Positions 11,656-24,400 of a stretch of 64,000 bases of DNA are shown here, piece by piece (positions within the stretch are counted from its first letter, which is position 1; every line of letters starts with the position of its first letter). Made by a program: the position numbers and the translations under genes. The stretch is from Pycnopodia helianthoides (lineage: Eukaryota; Echinodermata; Asteroidea; Forcipulatida; Asteriidae). Below the pieces are notes generated by a model, which saw nothing but the letters and a program-made list of their open reading frames with translations, was not told the origin of the DNA and made no database searches. The stretch covers positions 2,389,371-2,453,370 of the forward strand of contig CM063246.1 of assembly GCA_032158295.1 (NCBI GenBank), written 5' to 3'.

Positions 11656-14600
11656 TTAAACCTGGAAGATAAAGCGGAAATATTGATAAATAAAACTAAG
11701 TAATTGTTACAATTAAGGGTTAATATTAGATTTATACGGAGCCCCAAAGGAACAAAGACAAAATTAGAACCGGTAAAGAACAAACAAGAACTGGTAACAA
11801 AAATGATTCAATTTCCTTGGATAATATTCGTTCTCTTGCATTTAGCTCGGTGTCTGATCGGAATATTATTTCGTTGGCAAGTTTATTTCGAGAGAATGAA
11901 ACATGAACTTGTGGAAGAATCCATTTAATCCCCTAGAAATAATTTCGATTTCTCGCAGTCGCTTCGTTTCCTCGAAATAAGACGTTATTTTGTTACCTCA
12001 AAATAGATTAGCTTGCATACTGAGCTCCTGATAAGCCTTTCGATTTATTAGGATAAGATAATTGTTAAGAATGCATTTCCGTGATCACCGAATTACTGAA
12101 AGCATGTTTATGTAGTAGATTTTGGTGACCTTTGTTTTCACCGAATCTTTCATTCGTTTTGACCATTTCTTCAACTACAAAATCGGAGTTTGCACACCAC
12201 ACAAGAACACATATAGCTCCTTTTATAGTGTTACTACCGGAGCAGACACTCTGGTAGAAGTTTCCTTCGAAAACGGATTCCACCATTTCGTTGGTGCATT
12301 TCCAATGAAATGTGCTAATTACATTCACGCAAGCGTACAGACACTATTGGTTGGCAAAAACCATGGAGTTGTGCAATAGGCAGACGCACAAACGCACATT
12401 GTGCAGTTTACATATTTCATGGGAAAGACTAATTACATAAGCTACAAACAGCAAGCATTGTGGTATACGTCATAGTATCCCATCATTCAATAATCAATAA
12501 GAACCAAAGATTATAGATCTTTCTATTGCAACGTCACAGCCCGAGTTTTTGCCAACCAAGGTTGGAAAACTATGGAAAGCCATAAATGCAAAGCAAAAAC
12601 AGATAGCCACAGTTTGTAACAATGTCACACAAATATTCAAAAATACTGTTGAACTTGTCGGAAATAAAGCAACTAACCATGGGATGTATTTGTGTCAAAT
12701 AACAATTTGCAAAAGTGATAAATTTGGTCACATCGTCTGTTAACACGACTGAATGTTTTGCCAACATTCGGCTGTCCATGCCAACCAGCAAACGCGGTTT
12801 GTTTATCAACAATGGAAAGGTCTGTAGAGCGCCAAAGGCGCAATGCCGAACTTCCGTTACCATTGTGGTCCAAACCATATAGAATTTTACGTGGATGGGA
12901 TTGGGTTTTATCGATTATTTTAACGTAGTTTATGGCCATGAAAATTATATATGTTGCTGGGAATGTAACACTAATAATGACAAACATTGTGAGAGTATAA
13001 TCAGTATAACAAATTAACGAAGAAAACCCGAGAATAAGACTTGACCTTCGTTTCCGGTTACTTGTAAAAAAAAAATTGAGAATTTTGCCCAACTTACGGT
13101 CATGTTGTCATTAAACCTATGTGACGAACGCAAACAATTCGGGAGTGATTGGAAAATGGGGTTTCCTAAAAATAAGCATCCTCGTCCCAAGTTTTAATTT
13201 TGTTTCAACGTTAATTTAACCAAATTATTTGTATTAGATTTTTTTTTTTTTTCACGAATTTTGAACAAATGTAACTTAAAAAGGAAGATTTGATTTCATA
13301 GAAAAATATAGTCTTCGTTCGAGTTGTTTTCTCGTTTTCGATATGAGCGAGACTTGCACAGTCTATCGGGTTTATTTATAATGTGAAGTGTTCATCGGAC
13401 GTCATTTCAGCAAGCAACCTCTTTTGTAGCCCGAACATCTGACGTCACACTTCGAGGCTCGTGTTTAACGCCAGCGACTGGCTTCAAGCGTTTGGAGGAA
13501 TCCTGACAAACGCACCTTGACCTTGCATCCCATTCACAAGGTAGTTTATTGTATGAACGTACATACATTACCATAGAGTTATATAGGAACGTACATTACC
13601 GTAATTATAGACCGGTGCCTGTCCTTATTCTTGCGGATAAGGACAGGGGACCAGTCTACCTCTTTTGGTGCAACATTAGATCAGTGCAGACAACGACTAT
13701 CGTAATCAATGATAATTATAACAACACGCTTGCTTGCTGAAATGGCGCCAACGCGAATTTCATTTTCCACCAATAGGGATAGCTGTATGCGCCTTCCACG
13801 CTCTTTGATCGTTGATTAACGAGGGACTTACCGATCCAATGTAGAGAAGTTTGTTGGGAGATCCCGAAGTGTTGCTTATTTTTCCTTGGGTCGCATCTGC
13901 GAGCAAATCCCTCACTACAGAGGCAGAGTTCGGATTCTTGCCAAAGTACAATGCAGCAGCACCTAACATTGTAACAGAATGTGTCAGTTGCTTAAAAAAC
14001 AAAACATCTATACAAGTATTACAAAGGCGACATCTAGTGTGTAATTCCAGTAACAAATCATCCTCAGTCCAAAGAATTCAAAAATTTCAACAGGCAAAAT
14101 AACAATAGTAATAATAAAAATGATAAAAATACGCCCCATCTCAAATACCTTACTATTCTCCCCAAACAGCCCCCCCCCCCGCACGCAAACAAACACAGAA
14201 AAACAACCCCAACGTTCCCAACAAACACCCCAACAAACAAACAAAACATCCCCATCATAAGTAATATATCGACTTCATGTTAGTAATATTTCGAAACAAG
14301 ATATCTTACCAGTAACGTGTGGGCAAGCCATTGATGTGCCCGACATTGTAGCAACTGCATAATCGTGTGACAAACCGGCACTTGCAATGCCCACACCGGG
14401 TGCAAAGATATCTATACACGAGCCCCAGCACGAGAAACTTGCCCTTTGGTCACTACTGTCTGAGGCCGCTACGGTGATAGCCTAACGAGTAAAACAATCG
14501 ATCTACGTATCAATGCTAGAAAACAGTATCATCTTCAATCTGAAAATAAACCCTCACTAAATATCAAAGTCAATCCTCCAGGGAGTTGTTTTGGGCTGAA

Positions 14601-17600
14601 ACAATAGTGACAAGTAAACGACATAGAATAAAAAGACCCCGAAAATAACATCTGCTCTTCTAAAGTAATTTGTTTGTATTTATTGTAATCTATCTGGTAA
14701 TGACACCAAAGTTTAAAAAGCTACGAGCACTGTAACCCGTAGGTCTGAGGACAGTCCCGTGTTAACAAAAAAATGATGAAAATATTAAGCCTGGTTTGAG
14801 TGTGCACAAAATCAAGGTAAAAAGTGTACAAACGTTTTTTTGTTGTTCACTCTATAAAAAAAAGTATGACCTCCACATAAGTGGGTTTTGTGTACAGGTT
14901 ATTTGGTTGGTGGTGTGTTTGCACGTTATTTACTTTTTACTAGCAAAATGATGAATTACAACTTTCCATTAAAAAAACCAACAACAACAACAACAACAAC
15001 GACAACCTTGGTTGATAAATTGATCGTGTTGAAAATGTGTGTTGTGTAAGCCTTCTGTGAATGTAACTTACGCCTGGGACGCGTGCAGGTGAAATATTGC
15101 AAGCGTCTGAGTTGGAGTTACCCGCTGCTACGGAAACCACGAATCCAGTATCCAGCAAGAACTGGACACAATCATCGAGGATTTGGGTGGGCGGGAATCC
15201 GAGAGACATTGAAACAATGCCGGGTCCACGTAAAGCCGCCGCAGTCAAACCTACCGGGCGAAACAAAGTGTCTTAAATTGCTGCCGCCTACACTGTAAAA
15301 ACACCCGGGTCAGACTTGACCCAGATTCCGGGTCCGAAAGTGGTTAAAGAAATGGAATTTTAACTCGGATTCTGCCGGGATGTGTAATTTTGACCCTTTT
15401 TCTCTGTGTCATTTTGAAATAGATTCCGGGACATATACTGATCCCGAAATGGGTCAGGTCCCACGGGACCAGGATCTGGGTCAATTCTGACCCGGAAGTT
15501 TTTAGAGTGTAAGAGGAGACTTAGGAACGCTAGGTGGCAGTAGACCTCGCGTATCGTTGCTTCACAGGAACACAATTCCGACAGCAACAGCTGTACCTGT
15601 GATGTTTGGTGCCCCGAAGTACACTGAAAGAAGTACATTAGGTTTTTTTGGTACAGCTATTTGGGTTTCAGGTGAGGTACGTATCATACCTTTTAAGAAT
15701 GTCATTTCATACACTTCATCTACAATCAACAGATTTAATTGACGCAAATAAGTAAATAAACTACCGAGTTTCGTGAATAGTTCCCCATTGCCACGTATAG
15801 CAACCAGTGTCTAAATGGTTATAAAGGCACGTATTAAATCAACATGAAATGTGAATATGGCCTAACACTTAAACGACCCATAGCCTACCCTTCAAAGTCT
15901 AACTGAGTGTTTCATTGGGAATCTTTTGTATCTAGGGAGATGAACTGCTTTCTCAATACCAGTTTGATCCACACCATCATAATCAGAGTCAGTTTGGATG
16001 TTGAGTTTTAAATAATGGCGTTTTGCATTTTGATAGAGTGTGGTGAGGGGCACATCTTTCTTTCGATCCACAAAAATTCCCCAAAATATGCACCACGAAA
16101 ATATGCACCACAAAAATATGCACAAAAATATGCACCACTTCATCAACCGAAGTATCCTGACTTTTTGATGCATTCATCAACCACGAGAATTGGGGCTCAA
16201 GTCTTACGGGCCGATGTGCGCAGTTGCCCGTGGTTTAGCCAAGACAATTTGAATCTGCTAAGAATGGACTTTGACACCTACCTTCAATAACTGTACTAAT
16301 GGGACAGCTGCCGTACTTGTTGCAGACTTTAACACTGAAAACAGTAGCTTTACGTGCGATCCCGTATGTTTTTCCTGCTGCAGTGCCACCGCAATGGGTT
16401 CCATGGCCATGATCGTCCGCCCCACCATAAAGGCTCTTGACGCGACCACCGAATTCGTCGTGGGAGAGCAGGGTACCAGTGTCAACGATATAGATGTTTA
16501 CTCCCTGTCCCAAGGCTGTTGAAAAAAATCACAACACAGACAAACTTAATGATATGTTGAGGAAACAGAAAATAATAATATGAGGGAAAACTTTACTCTG
16601 AGGAAATGAATTACTACGCCAAGTGACCGAAATACATTTCTTAAAGGTACACGTTGCCTTGGATCGGTCGAGTTGGTCTATAAAAAAGCGTTTGTAACCG
16701 TTTGTTATAAAATGCATATGGTTAGAAAGATGTTTTAAAAGTAGAACACAATGATCCACATAAATATGCCTCGAAATTGCGTGGTTTTCCTTGAACCTTG
16801 CGAATTAACACGGTCGGCCATTTTTGTGGAGTCAAAAAATTGTTAGTTCACGATGTTAAAGGAAAACTTTCAACCTGTCCCCTCTTGGGACTCTGTAAAA
16901 ATCCATGCAGCGGCACTGTATACAAAATGTTTTTCAAACCAAAACAGATGGTTAATTATTTTGGAATGACGACATCGTACGGGTGAGGATTGAGTCTCTG
17001 ATTTGACCTGACAGGCCTATGATTAGATCATACTGTGAAGAAGGTAGTCAACATCATCGGTGAACTTAGGCACCTTCTAAAATATTTTCGAAGACAATTT
17101 GCCTAGACTTCTTTACAGTTGTTTTTTCCAACCGGAAAAATATCAGCAAGAAGTCTGATTATATTGTGGATAAGTTTGAGGGGAAAGTATCGCAACAAGA
17201 TCAGGGAAATTGTTTGAAAAATGACTACACCACAGACCATGAGAGTCAGTATACTGTAAATCACCAGGTAGTCCAGGTTAGGCACTTTCATTAACTTCCC
17301 AGAAGTACTAAAGGCTAAAGTGTGTCCTTGAGCAAAAGGCATGTCACAAGAACATTGCCAGGGACCATGGGACCTTATCAGTTGGCAAAACTACAGACTG
17401 CTCATGTGGGGAGTCTGTCAACATAATTGCGTATAAAACGAACTGCGTATTGGGAAAGCATCTATTTCTGAAGAAAGAAAAAAATTATCCGCAATTTACC
17501 TGTCTTTAAGACATTTTCTAGCAACTTATCCTGGAAGAGTTTTGAACAAGTGCCTTATCTCAGGATGACGACATGAAATAAGTGCTACGGGAGATTATTC

Positions 17601-20600
17601 ATCAGTACTGTAATCTTGGGATTTTGTTGCATGTCGAAACAATTTCCATCAGGATGTCAACATCTTGATGGTAGGATGTCGCCATCCCAAAACAGTTGTC
17701 CTAGAATTTCAAGATGGTTGACGACTCTTCGAAAGCTCCGTATAGAAATAAAATAACATGATCGAAAGTGACAATCATGAGTTATTGCTAGTGTAATGGT
17801 TGAAGGTGGTTCTTCCAACCATCCGGGGTCATATTGACCAACGTAAAGAAGACACATTCAGGTGCAACAACTCCGCGTTCAATTAATATCACATTGCTGC
17901 AATTTTACGATGGTTTCCGAATCTCCAACTCGTAGCAAGGGACCAAACACTCACCGGTAAAGCATTCCACATTATGAACAAAGTGATAGAGTCAGCAGGA
18001 TCACCAGCACGCACGCCTCTGGACAACGGACCGCGGGAGTGTGTGCCCGATGGGTTTCAGACAATCGAAAGAAATTCAATTACGTAATAAAACGTTCCAA
18101 CTTAAACTGTGGAGATTCAGCGTACAATAATAATTGAATTAAACAAAAAAGCATTACATTAAAGGAACATTACAAAATTGGTAATTGTAAAATTTACTTT
18201 TGATCACAGATTTACATAAAACTTACACGGTCTAATGATGATGATAGTAGAAAACATCCCTTGAAATGTTTCTGTCTGAAATGCCATATTTGATGAGAAA
18301 TGAATAAACTAATTTTACGATTGGAGTTTATCGCTCAGTGAGCGTTTTATTCGTTTGTTGAACCTATATGATTTCATGCAAATGTATAATCGGTTTTTCA
18401 CTATTTTCTCGTGACCCAGATGGCTGATCTATCTCAAACTTCTACAGGTTTGTCAGTTTATGTATATGGTGGATTACATCAAGTGCTTACACTGCCAGCA
18501 ACTGTTTTGTTAGCAAAAACCAATTCTGTAATGTTCCTTTAAACTATAGTCACTAACCGTTATCATCGTAGTTGTACGTGTAATCTATGCCGCTCCTCGA
18601 GTCAATTCTGTCAATCCCCCAAGTTGGGTTGTACTGCTGACCGAAAAGCTCTCCAATGGCGTCTTGCGTGATGTACTCAATGCCATCGATGGAGCGGATC
18701 TATGGAAATAGAAACAAATATGAAGTAAAAAAAAAAAACAACAACAACAGCACCCAAACAAACATGCAAATGATGACCGAAGAGAAACCCAAACTAAAAA
18801 AAAACACATCATGCCCCAAGAGCAACGAGAGTTGATAACAATGGGAGTGATAAACTAAGACTAAATAGTAGCTAAATCTGAAAATAACTACAAATGAAGA
18901 ACATACGTTGTGAAAACAAAAAAGGATTCTGCCTTTTGATTGGTTTAGAGCGCGTCTATTGTTTTACTAGAAAGCTGGGCGAACGCGGTAAGCTATACAC
19001 AGCAAACAATATTCTATACCCGTGGCAACCAATGTACCTTACCCATAGCAACCAGTGTACTGAACCCATAGCAACAGCAGCTTCTTGGTGCCTAGACGTC
19101 TAGGCACAATACATGAATGGGATGTAATACTCCTGTATTTACTCCTGCTAAGGTTAAAACTTCAACACCCTATGTGATCCCCAGAGCGTTTTATGTTCGC
19201 GCTGATGATCACCTCGGGAGTCGTAGCTTCCAAAACACTAGAATCAGTCAGTTTTGGTATCATAAGGGTTGCGCACACATGCTTATGACTAAATTTTTGT
19301 ACAAACTATTGAACAAACCTTTAGCATGAACTTTTCACTTGATTACGTTTGACAAAAATAAATACGTGCGCTCTACTGTGAGATCGAGACTGAAGATCAA
19401 TTTCTCAACGACACCGTACTTGTACCACAACATAATGTGCCAACCTTTTTTATAAAAAGCAGTCAAGGCAACGCAATTGGAAGAATGACGTTTGGAAAGT
19501 GTTTATATTGAACTTGTTATTATTATTATTCAGAAAAACTCAACATACGAGCGAAGGTGGCGAACCAACCTTGGTGATGCACCTGTTGTGATATCGATGT
19601 CAATCTTATGACTTACAGCATTGAGAAGATGAGGTGGAATTCGCAGACTCAGAACGGGTAGTAGATCACGGATCTTGGACACCTTCGGGGCCGCCAATCG
19701 CATGCTCTCAAACTGGCTCAGGACATCTTTCTCCACCTGGTTCAACACGGCTGCATCCTGTGAAAAAAATTAAAGCAATCACAGAAGAAGCTTTCAATTT
19801 CATTGATATATTCATTGTTTTAATATTTGTATAGGACTGAAACCAAGCGACTAACATTGTGACCGGTAGGCCTGTGTAGAGATTTAGACGATGAAAACAT
19901 TTTCAGTTTAAGACGGGGCAGGTAAAACCCAACTTTGGAAAAAAAAAAGTCGCAATCGGGTCGGAACTGCAAAAGTGACAATTCGCAGGCAGGACAAAAT
20001 ACCAAGTTGTGTATTTTCGCCGAGGTAATGTCAGACAAGCCCGGAGGAACGGCAAATTTGATAACAATATTAAGTAGGTTTGTCTGAATCTGAAATTACT
20101 CTCCTTTAAAATCAAATTCCCCAAAAGGGTGTTCTTTCCACATGTGCCATGTTTTTTCGTCATGCTTACACATGACGACATTTAAACTTATTTAGATTGT
20201 TGACTTGAACCTAATGGTGTGTTCGAGTAGATTCCCCGGATCGACCCAGGTCTGACCCCAGTGCGTCCGAGTAGTTTTGACGTCAATGTCGTTGCTCATC
20301 ACCCGAGTCAGACCCAGGTAACCTGCGCGTTGAGCATGGTTACTTGTTGAGCAGGGTTACTTGTTGAGCAGGGTTACTTGTTGAGTAGGGTTACTTGTTG
20401 AGCAGGGTTACTTGTTGAGCAGGGTTACTTGTTGAGCAGGGTTACTTGTTGAGCAGGGTTACTTGTTGAGCAGGGTTACTTGTTGAGCAGGGTTACTTGT
20501 TGAGCAGGGTTACTTGTTGAGCAGGGTTACTTGTTGAGCAGGGTTACTTGTTGAGCAGGGTTACTTGTTGAGCAGGGTTACTTGTTGAGCAGGGTTACTT

Positions 20601-21898
20601 GTTGAGCAGGGTTACCTGGGTCTAGTCTGACCCGGGTGCATGACGTAAAGGGAAAAAACGTCCTTAATGGCCACTTTTTTATTTGTTTGTTATAGCTGGA
20701 CAACTTTAGGAATTTTAAAGGCACCTGGCAGTGGTATTTTGAAAGAAAAAAGCTTTTGTCATTAATATATGTATTTTGATGAGTGGAATGTGAATCAACA
20801 GTTAACTAAGGTTTTTAAAAATTTCTTTTCATTTTAATTACAAATTTAAGAGTAGCCCCCTCCCCCTTTACACATGGTGGCGCTGTTCGTGACGTCAATA
20901 AAGGCACGATATTTGAAGGAAAAAAATGTTGTGCGTATGCGGACGTCACCCACATCACAGTATACATATACTAGCTAGCGTATACAAGCTGGCACATCGC
21001 GCCGAAAACGACGTCGTTAGTCTGACTTTCGCGGCCCACAACCGCTTATACTTGGGATCTGCAGGAAAAAAATGCAGACTGACCCCATCATTAGTTGTTT
21101 AGCTGCATACAGCAGCAATACACCTGGTCGGCATGGCCGGAAAATGCAAGAAAAAACCCTTTTTCGAAATGTACAAGATCACTACTGGGACCTACTTGCA
21201 CGTGTGTTTACAACGTAAACGCAAGCAAATTCGAGGGGGTCGATGTTCGATCGAGGCGAAGTCTGCCTTGATTGATGTCACAAAAGGGGATGGGCGGAGT
21301 CACCCCGAACAACTTTATCTATTTTTTAACATATAAATCCTCACAAACAGTTACTCAAAAAATTGTTTTATTGTTAATATAAACAAACTCTTATGTTTAA
21401 AAAAAATTATATTTCCAGGTGACTTTAATACTCATGTTTACTCTTAAAACATAAACTTTGTGAGTGTTAAGTATCTTTTTTATCGGAAGACGTGTACTTT
21501 TGTATAATAACTCGAGCTCGTAAAATAGTATAACGCTGGAGTTTTACCATGAGAATATTTTACGATCTTTTAGTAAATATGTGAAGAGTTTCAGATGTTC
21601 AGACGTTCTGCACACAATAAATGTTCGGTCAGTTGTCCCATAATTAGAATTTCAATAAGTGAGCCCTCTATTGATATTGATACCCATAAAATAAAATAAA
21701 AACTTAATACGCGGGAATGACTCTCACAAAGAAAAGTCTCTGCCATAATGTGGGGAGATTGAAGAATAAGTTGATATAATTACTTACCTTAGCCTTGATG
21801 ATGAAACTGTTTGGTATGCCACGTGTCTTGGCCATGTGCAATGGGGCAAGGCCGGCGTGGGCAGCGGCCACAAACAGGCACAACAGGAGAAGCTTCAT
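11656..21898 (-). CDS. Protease gene 1: secreted subtilase, proteinase K/aqualysin-like
   Basis: Exons on the minus strand: 21898-21788, 19757-19617, 18699-18558, 16515-16282, 15250-15072, 14481-14310, 13962-13832, 11661-11656, giving 371 residues; an untranslated first exon is at 24316-24299. Residues 1-15 are a signal peptide ending AHA. About 16-105 form an I9-like inhibitory propeptide. The mature S8 protease starts near the [11 protein letters not shown] motif. Catalytic residues are Asp143 (YIVDTG), His169 (GHGTHC) and Ser319 (GTSMACP), with oxyanion Asn254 (AAGN). Cys260 and Cys291 sit where aqualysin I has its second disulfide. Features unique to this copy are Cys237 (DDCVQF) and Asn261. 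The last exon encodes only Val then TAA. The acceptor before the start codon differs from genes 2 and 3: about 11 nt including the TTTGCAG site are missing, so a nearby AG must be used. All other borders are GT-AG. Confidence 0.9.
13399..13752. mobile_element. Nested MITE insertion in gene 1 intron 8
   Basis: Outer ends are inverted repeats (catttcagcaagcaa near 13405, and ttgcttgctgaaatggcgcc near 13728-13748). Inside is a second element beginning 'agcccgaacatctgacgtca'. The right arm carries the same structure at about 39171-39500. Gene 3 has only a short outer element at 53869-53979 in the matching intron, and the inner element separately at about 55550-55695. Confidence 0.6.
14973..15006 (-). 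repeat. (GTT)n microsatellite
   Basis: About nine CAA triplets in plus orientation, located just downstream of gene 1 exon 6 in the intron. Confidence 0.7.
15290..15512. mobile_element. MITE, CCGGGTCAGA family (left-arm copy)
   Basis: The termini are inverted repeats (cactgtaaaaacacccggg at left, and the complement of cccggaagtttttagagtg at right). The interior is rich in 'gggtca/tgaccc' palindromic pieces. It lies 40 bp upstream of gene 1 exon 6. Relatives are at 37431-37653 (right-arm counterpart), 25549-25738, 59720-59822 and 63343-63576. Confidence 0.75.
16085..16140. repeat. Short array of 'aaaatatgcaccac'
   Basis: Four imperfect 12-15 bp units occur in gene 1 intron 5. The right arm lacks this expansion (compare near 37000-37020). 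Confidence 0.65.
18159..18542. mobile_element. TTAA-flanked MITE, left arm only
   Basis: The ends TTAAAGGAACATTACA and TGTAATGTTCCTTTAA are inverted repeats with 'aattggt' following inward. The element sits 16 bp from the gene 1 exon 4 donor. The right arm has no insertion at the matching site (34834-34870), where 'gtgactggctttatgtaat' runs through. It therefore inserted after the inverted duplication. Confidence 0.8.
19088..19107. repeat. Perfect 20-bp palindrome in gene 1 intron 3
   Basis: The sequence GTGCCTAGACGTCTAGGCAC is its own reverse complement. The right arm has three copies (33648, 34187, 34268). Confidence 0.8.
20327..20615 (+). repeat. 17-bp minisatellite, about 17 units (gene 1 intron 2)
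   Basis: The unit ttgttgagcagggttac is repeated 16 times almost without change from 20344 to 20615, preceded by one diverged unit. The right arm carries only six units, more diverged, at about 32340-32442. The array is flanked by 'gacccaggtaacc' and 'cctgggtctagtctgaccc' on both arms. The near-identity of units indicates recent expansion. Confidence 0.9.
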
Positions 21899-22131
21899 TG
21901 CTGGTCCGTAAACTACGAGTACAGTCAAAGCTAAAGTTCTTTGGAGGTAATGAAACAAAATGTAAAGTGGTGTTGTGTGAATATGAAAAGTAACAATTGT
22001 GTTGTATACACTCGGCATTCTAGTAAACTTGTTATCAAACCCACAAGTTGTACATTAATAATCATTACCTCATCTGAAAGCCCTTCAACGATTCTACAAA
22101 CTGGTCATAGGCTGCGACCCCCAATAGACCT

Positions 22132-22155
22132 TTACTTCCGGTCGAAACCGGAAGT
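22132..22155. repeat. Inverted 'ACTTCCGG' palindrome, gene 1 intron 1
   Basis: Here ACTTCCGGTCGAAACCGGAAGT is a near-palindrome with CCGGAAGT on each strand, the core recognised by ETS-family factors. Related copies are at 23335, 28438, 29079, 31424 and 31504. Confidence 0.5.
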
Positions 22156-22353
22156 TAAATTGTCATACTTTATAAAACACCATATCTCATGAACCAAAAG
22201 GGTTCAGGCTTGAAACTTACCAATTAAGTAGGCCTTAGTATGTAGATGAAACCACAATTTGTTTGGAGATGTTGACATCATCGATGACGTCATAACACAA
22301 AATCGATAATTATTATTTCCCAAATTCATTTCTGGAGAACCATTATTTGCTAG

Positions 22354-22911
22354 TGTTGCGATCCCGCAACAAGTCTATTAGAGTTAGACTTGAGTACTAC
22401 TGCACATGTATATTCTTTAGTGTATAGCCCAAGCGTACATGTGTACAGCCCCCACACACACTAACACATCAGAGCCCTCCCACAGCTCATGCACAGAGTA
22501 GATTGCTAGAGAGACTAAGTCAGCCCCATTGAGATAACACACACTGGCCATACCAAGTTATTGCCCTTCCACTGTTGACCCTACCTCCCCATCCACACAC
22601 CGTGAACATCTCCTCCTTCAAGATTATTCTTATCCGGACTCTCCTCATTTTTTATTGCTCCACCCAAGGGACTTGTGTAAACATTGTTATTTTCTCATTT
22701 TACACCGTGTGTTTTGCTTTTGTATCTAATTAATTATTTTCCATTATAATAATAACAAAGACCCTATTTAGTTATATAATATAATGCGACAGCCAGTATC
22801 CCTTTCAAGTCCTGTTGGACAAGGCAGCAATTAGCCCAAATGGGCTTGGATACTTTGTATCATATTCAAACTGTTTCGGTTTTATTTAACTTTTCGAAAT
22901 TTACAGCAACA
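22354..22911. mobile_element. Solo LTR (558 bp) with 5-bp target-site duplication
   Basis: The element begins TGTTGCGATCCC and ends TTTACAGCAACA, so it has TG...CA ends within a 6-bp inverted repeat (TGTTGC/GCAACA). It is flanked on both sides by GCTAG (22349-22353 and 22912-22916). No internal retroviral-like coding region is present, so it is a solo LTR left by recombination between two LTRs. It lies in gene 1 intron 1 and was not seen in the right arm. Confidence 0.85.
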
Positions 22912-22916
22912 GCTAG

Positions 22917-23330
22917 AGACCTCTACACCCGTGGCAAACCAACCGACAAATAAATAATTTTTTGACTCAACTCAGACGTGTACATTCTGCTGCTAGACTG
23001 TGTAGCAAACTGGCCTTGCGAAAAGTGATGTGTGATGAGCTTGAAGCTTATGGTTACGGACCCCAGCCAATGGGAGCGAGGTATGCAAATTTTGGCCTTT
23101 ACCGCGCTGGGAAAAAAAATCGCGTACTGTATGCTACCCCTATCATGGGTCAGCGCCCTCTGTTGTCATTAATAATAAACTATATGCCTGTATTACTAGC
23201 CTCGTCTCTGCATCTGCATTCCTATTATATTATTTGTCTATCCTGCACGGGGATGGTGACACTACATACATGATCTTTGCACCCGTGAAAGTACTGTATA
23301 AATCTTAAACAAAGTGTGACTCTATGTGAT
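22917..23330. other. Intron 1 sequence specific to the left arm
   Basis: No counterpart of this stretch was recognised in gene 2. It contains an open frame of about 100 codons (22962-23273) with no recognisable family motif. Confidence 0.4.
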
Positions 23331-24298
23331 ATTTACTTCCGGTCGAAACCGGAATGTAAATTTCATACTTCACAAAAGTCATCTTTCATAAACGCAAAGG
23401 TTTCAGACTACTGTGTACTTAGACCTTAGTGTGTAGATGAAAAGCAACTCATTTGGGATGATGACGTCATTGATTACGTCAAAAACATTAAACAAACGTT
23501 TAGTATATAATTTTAAAAAGGCCGGGAGAACAAAAATTGCCACCTACCAGGTTTAAGCACCATGGGGATATGAGGCGCCGTTTGTCAATTCATTGTTTAG
23601 CGGTTTTTTTTTGACCATGGTTTGTAACAATTAGATGTAAACCATAGAAATTGCTGTCATTTATTTTGTGGTTCACATACCATGAATATACAATCAAAGC
23701 TTATAAATTATGGTTTGTAAATCATGAAAATTGAATCATGATAAAACATGATAAATTAAGGCCAGCCAGAAGAGATGAATAGAGAAAGATATTTAAAATT
23801 GCACCTACAATCCCGGCCAAAATGCTTGGGCCACCCGTTCCTATAACGTTAAAATAACCATACAATAACCATTCCCTGTCTCACAATAAACATTCTCTCC
23901 CCCGTCCCCGTCCCCCCGCTCAATGTTGTCTGGAACGCAGAAGACCGTGCAACAATGTGATTCAATGGAACGCAGAAGACGTGCAACAATGTGATTCAAC
24001 ATTGAAAGGGGGCAGGGGGGCCAACGAGATATGGCCGGGATTGTAGATAGGCCTACTGTCATAGTGAAAAACAATACAAGCCATACATGTACCAAACGTT
24101 AAAATCTCAAATTCCTGTACAGTCGTTTAAAAATTGGCTAGAGTGGAAGGCAAATGGTGTTTTAGTGTCGCAGGTGGTCACTTGAGATCGATCATAGCTC
24201 TTTGTGAAAATTGAACCAGAGCCACAGAGGTGCAAAGAAGGGGGAAAAACCACTGCTTTGCCAAACTCACATCCCTGAAATAAAGAAGGCCAACTTAC

Positions 24299-24400
24299 CA
24301 GTCAGGAAGGCGGACTGAAGAATGGCTGTTTTTAGGGGCTATTTATACTGTCAAAGTGACGATTTAATCAACTAAGTTTGCATAAGAAAGACGCATAAGT
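24299..24400 (-). promoter_or_regulatory. Core promoter and untranslated exon 1 of gene 1
   Basis: On the minus strand a TATAAATA box (24347-24340) is followed 31 nt later by an initiator, TCAGTCC, with +1 expected at about 24316. The short exon 1 (24316-24299, about 18 nt) ends at CTG|GTAAGT. Just upstream of the TATA box, at about 24366-24398, is a block conserved with genes 2 and 3 (CTTTCTTATGCAAAC). Exon 1 lacks an 8-nt 'gaagcatc' stretch found in gene 2. Confidence 0.75.

Noticed and set aside
12122..12379. Open frame of about 85 codons conserved in both arms (also 40533-40784)
   Set aside because: Conservation follows from the inverted duplication. The start differs between copies, both strands are open, and there is no signal peptide or family motif; it lies in intron 8.
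20327..20615. Regular short repeats that might suggest a CRISPR array
   Set aside because: The units are contiguous 17-bp copies without spacers, in an animal intron.
21704..22018. Longer N-terminus for gene 1 starting upstream of MKLLLLC
   Set aside because: The upstream frame is not conserved in genes 2-4 and would bury the signal peptide.
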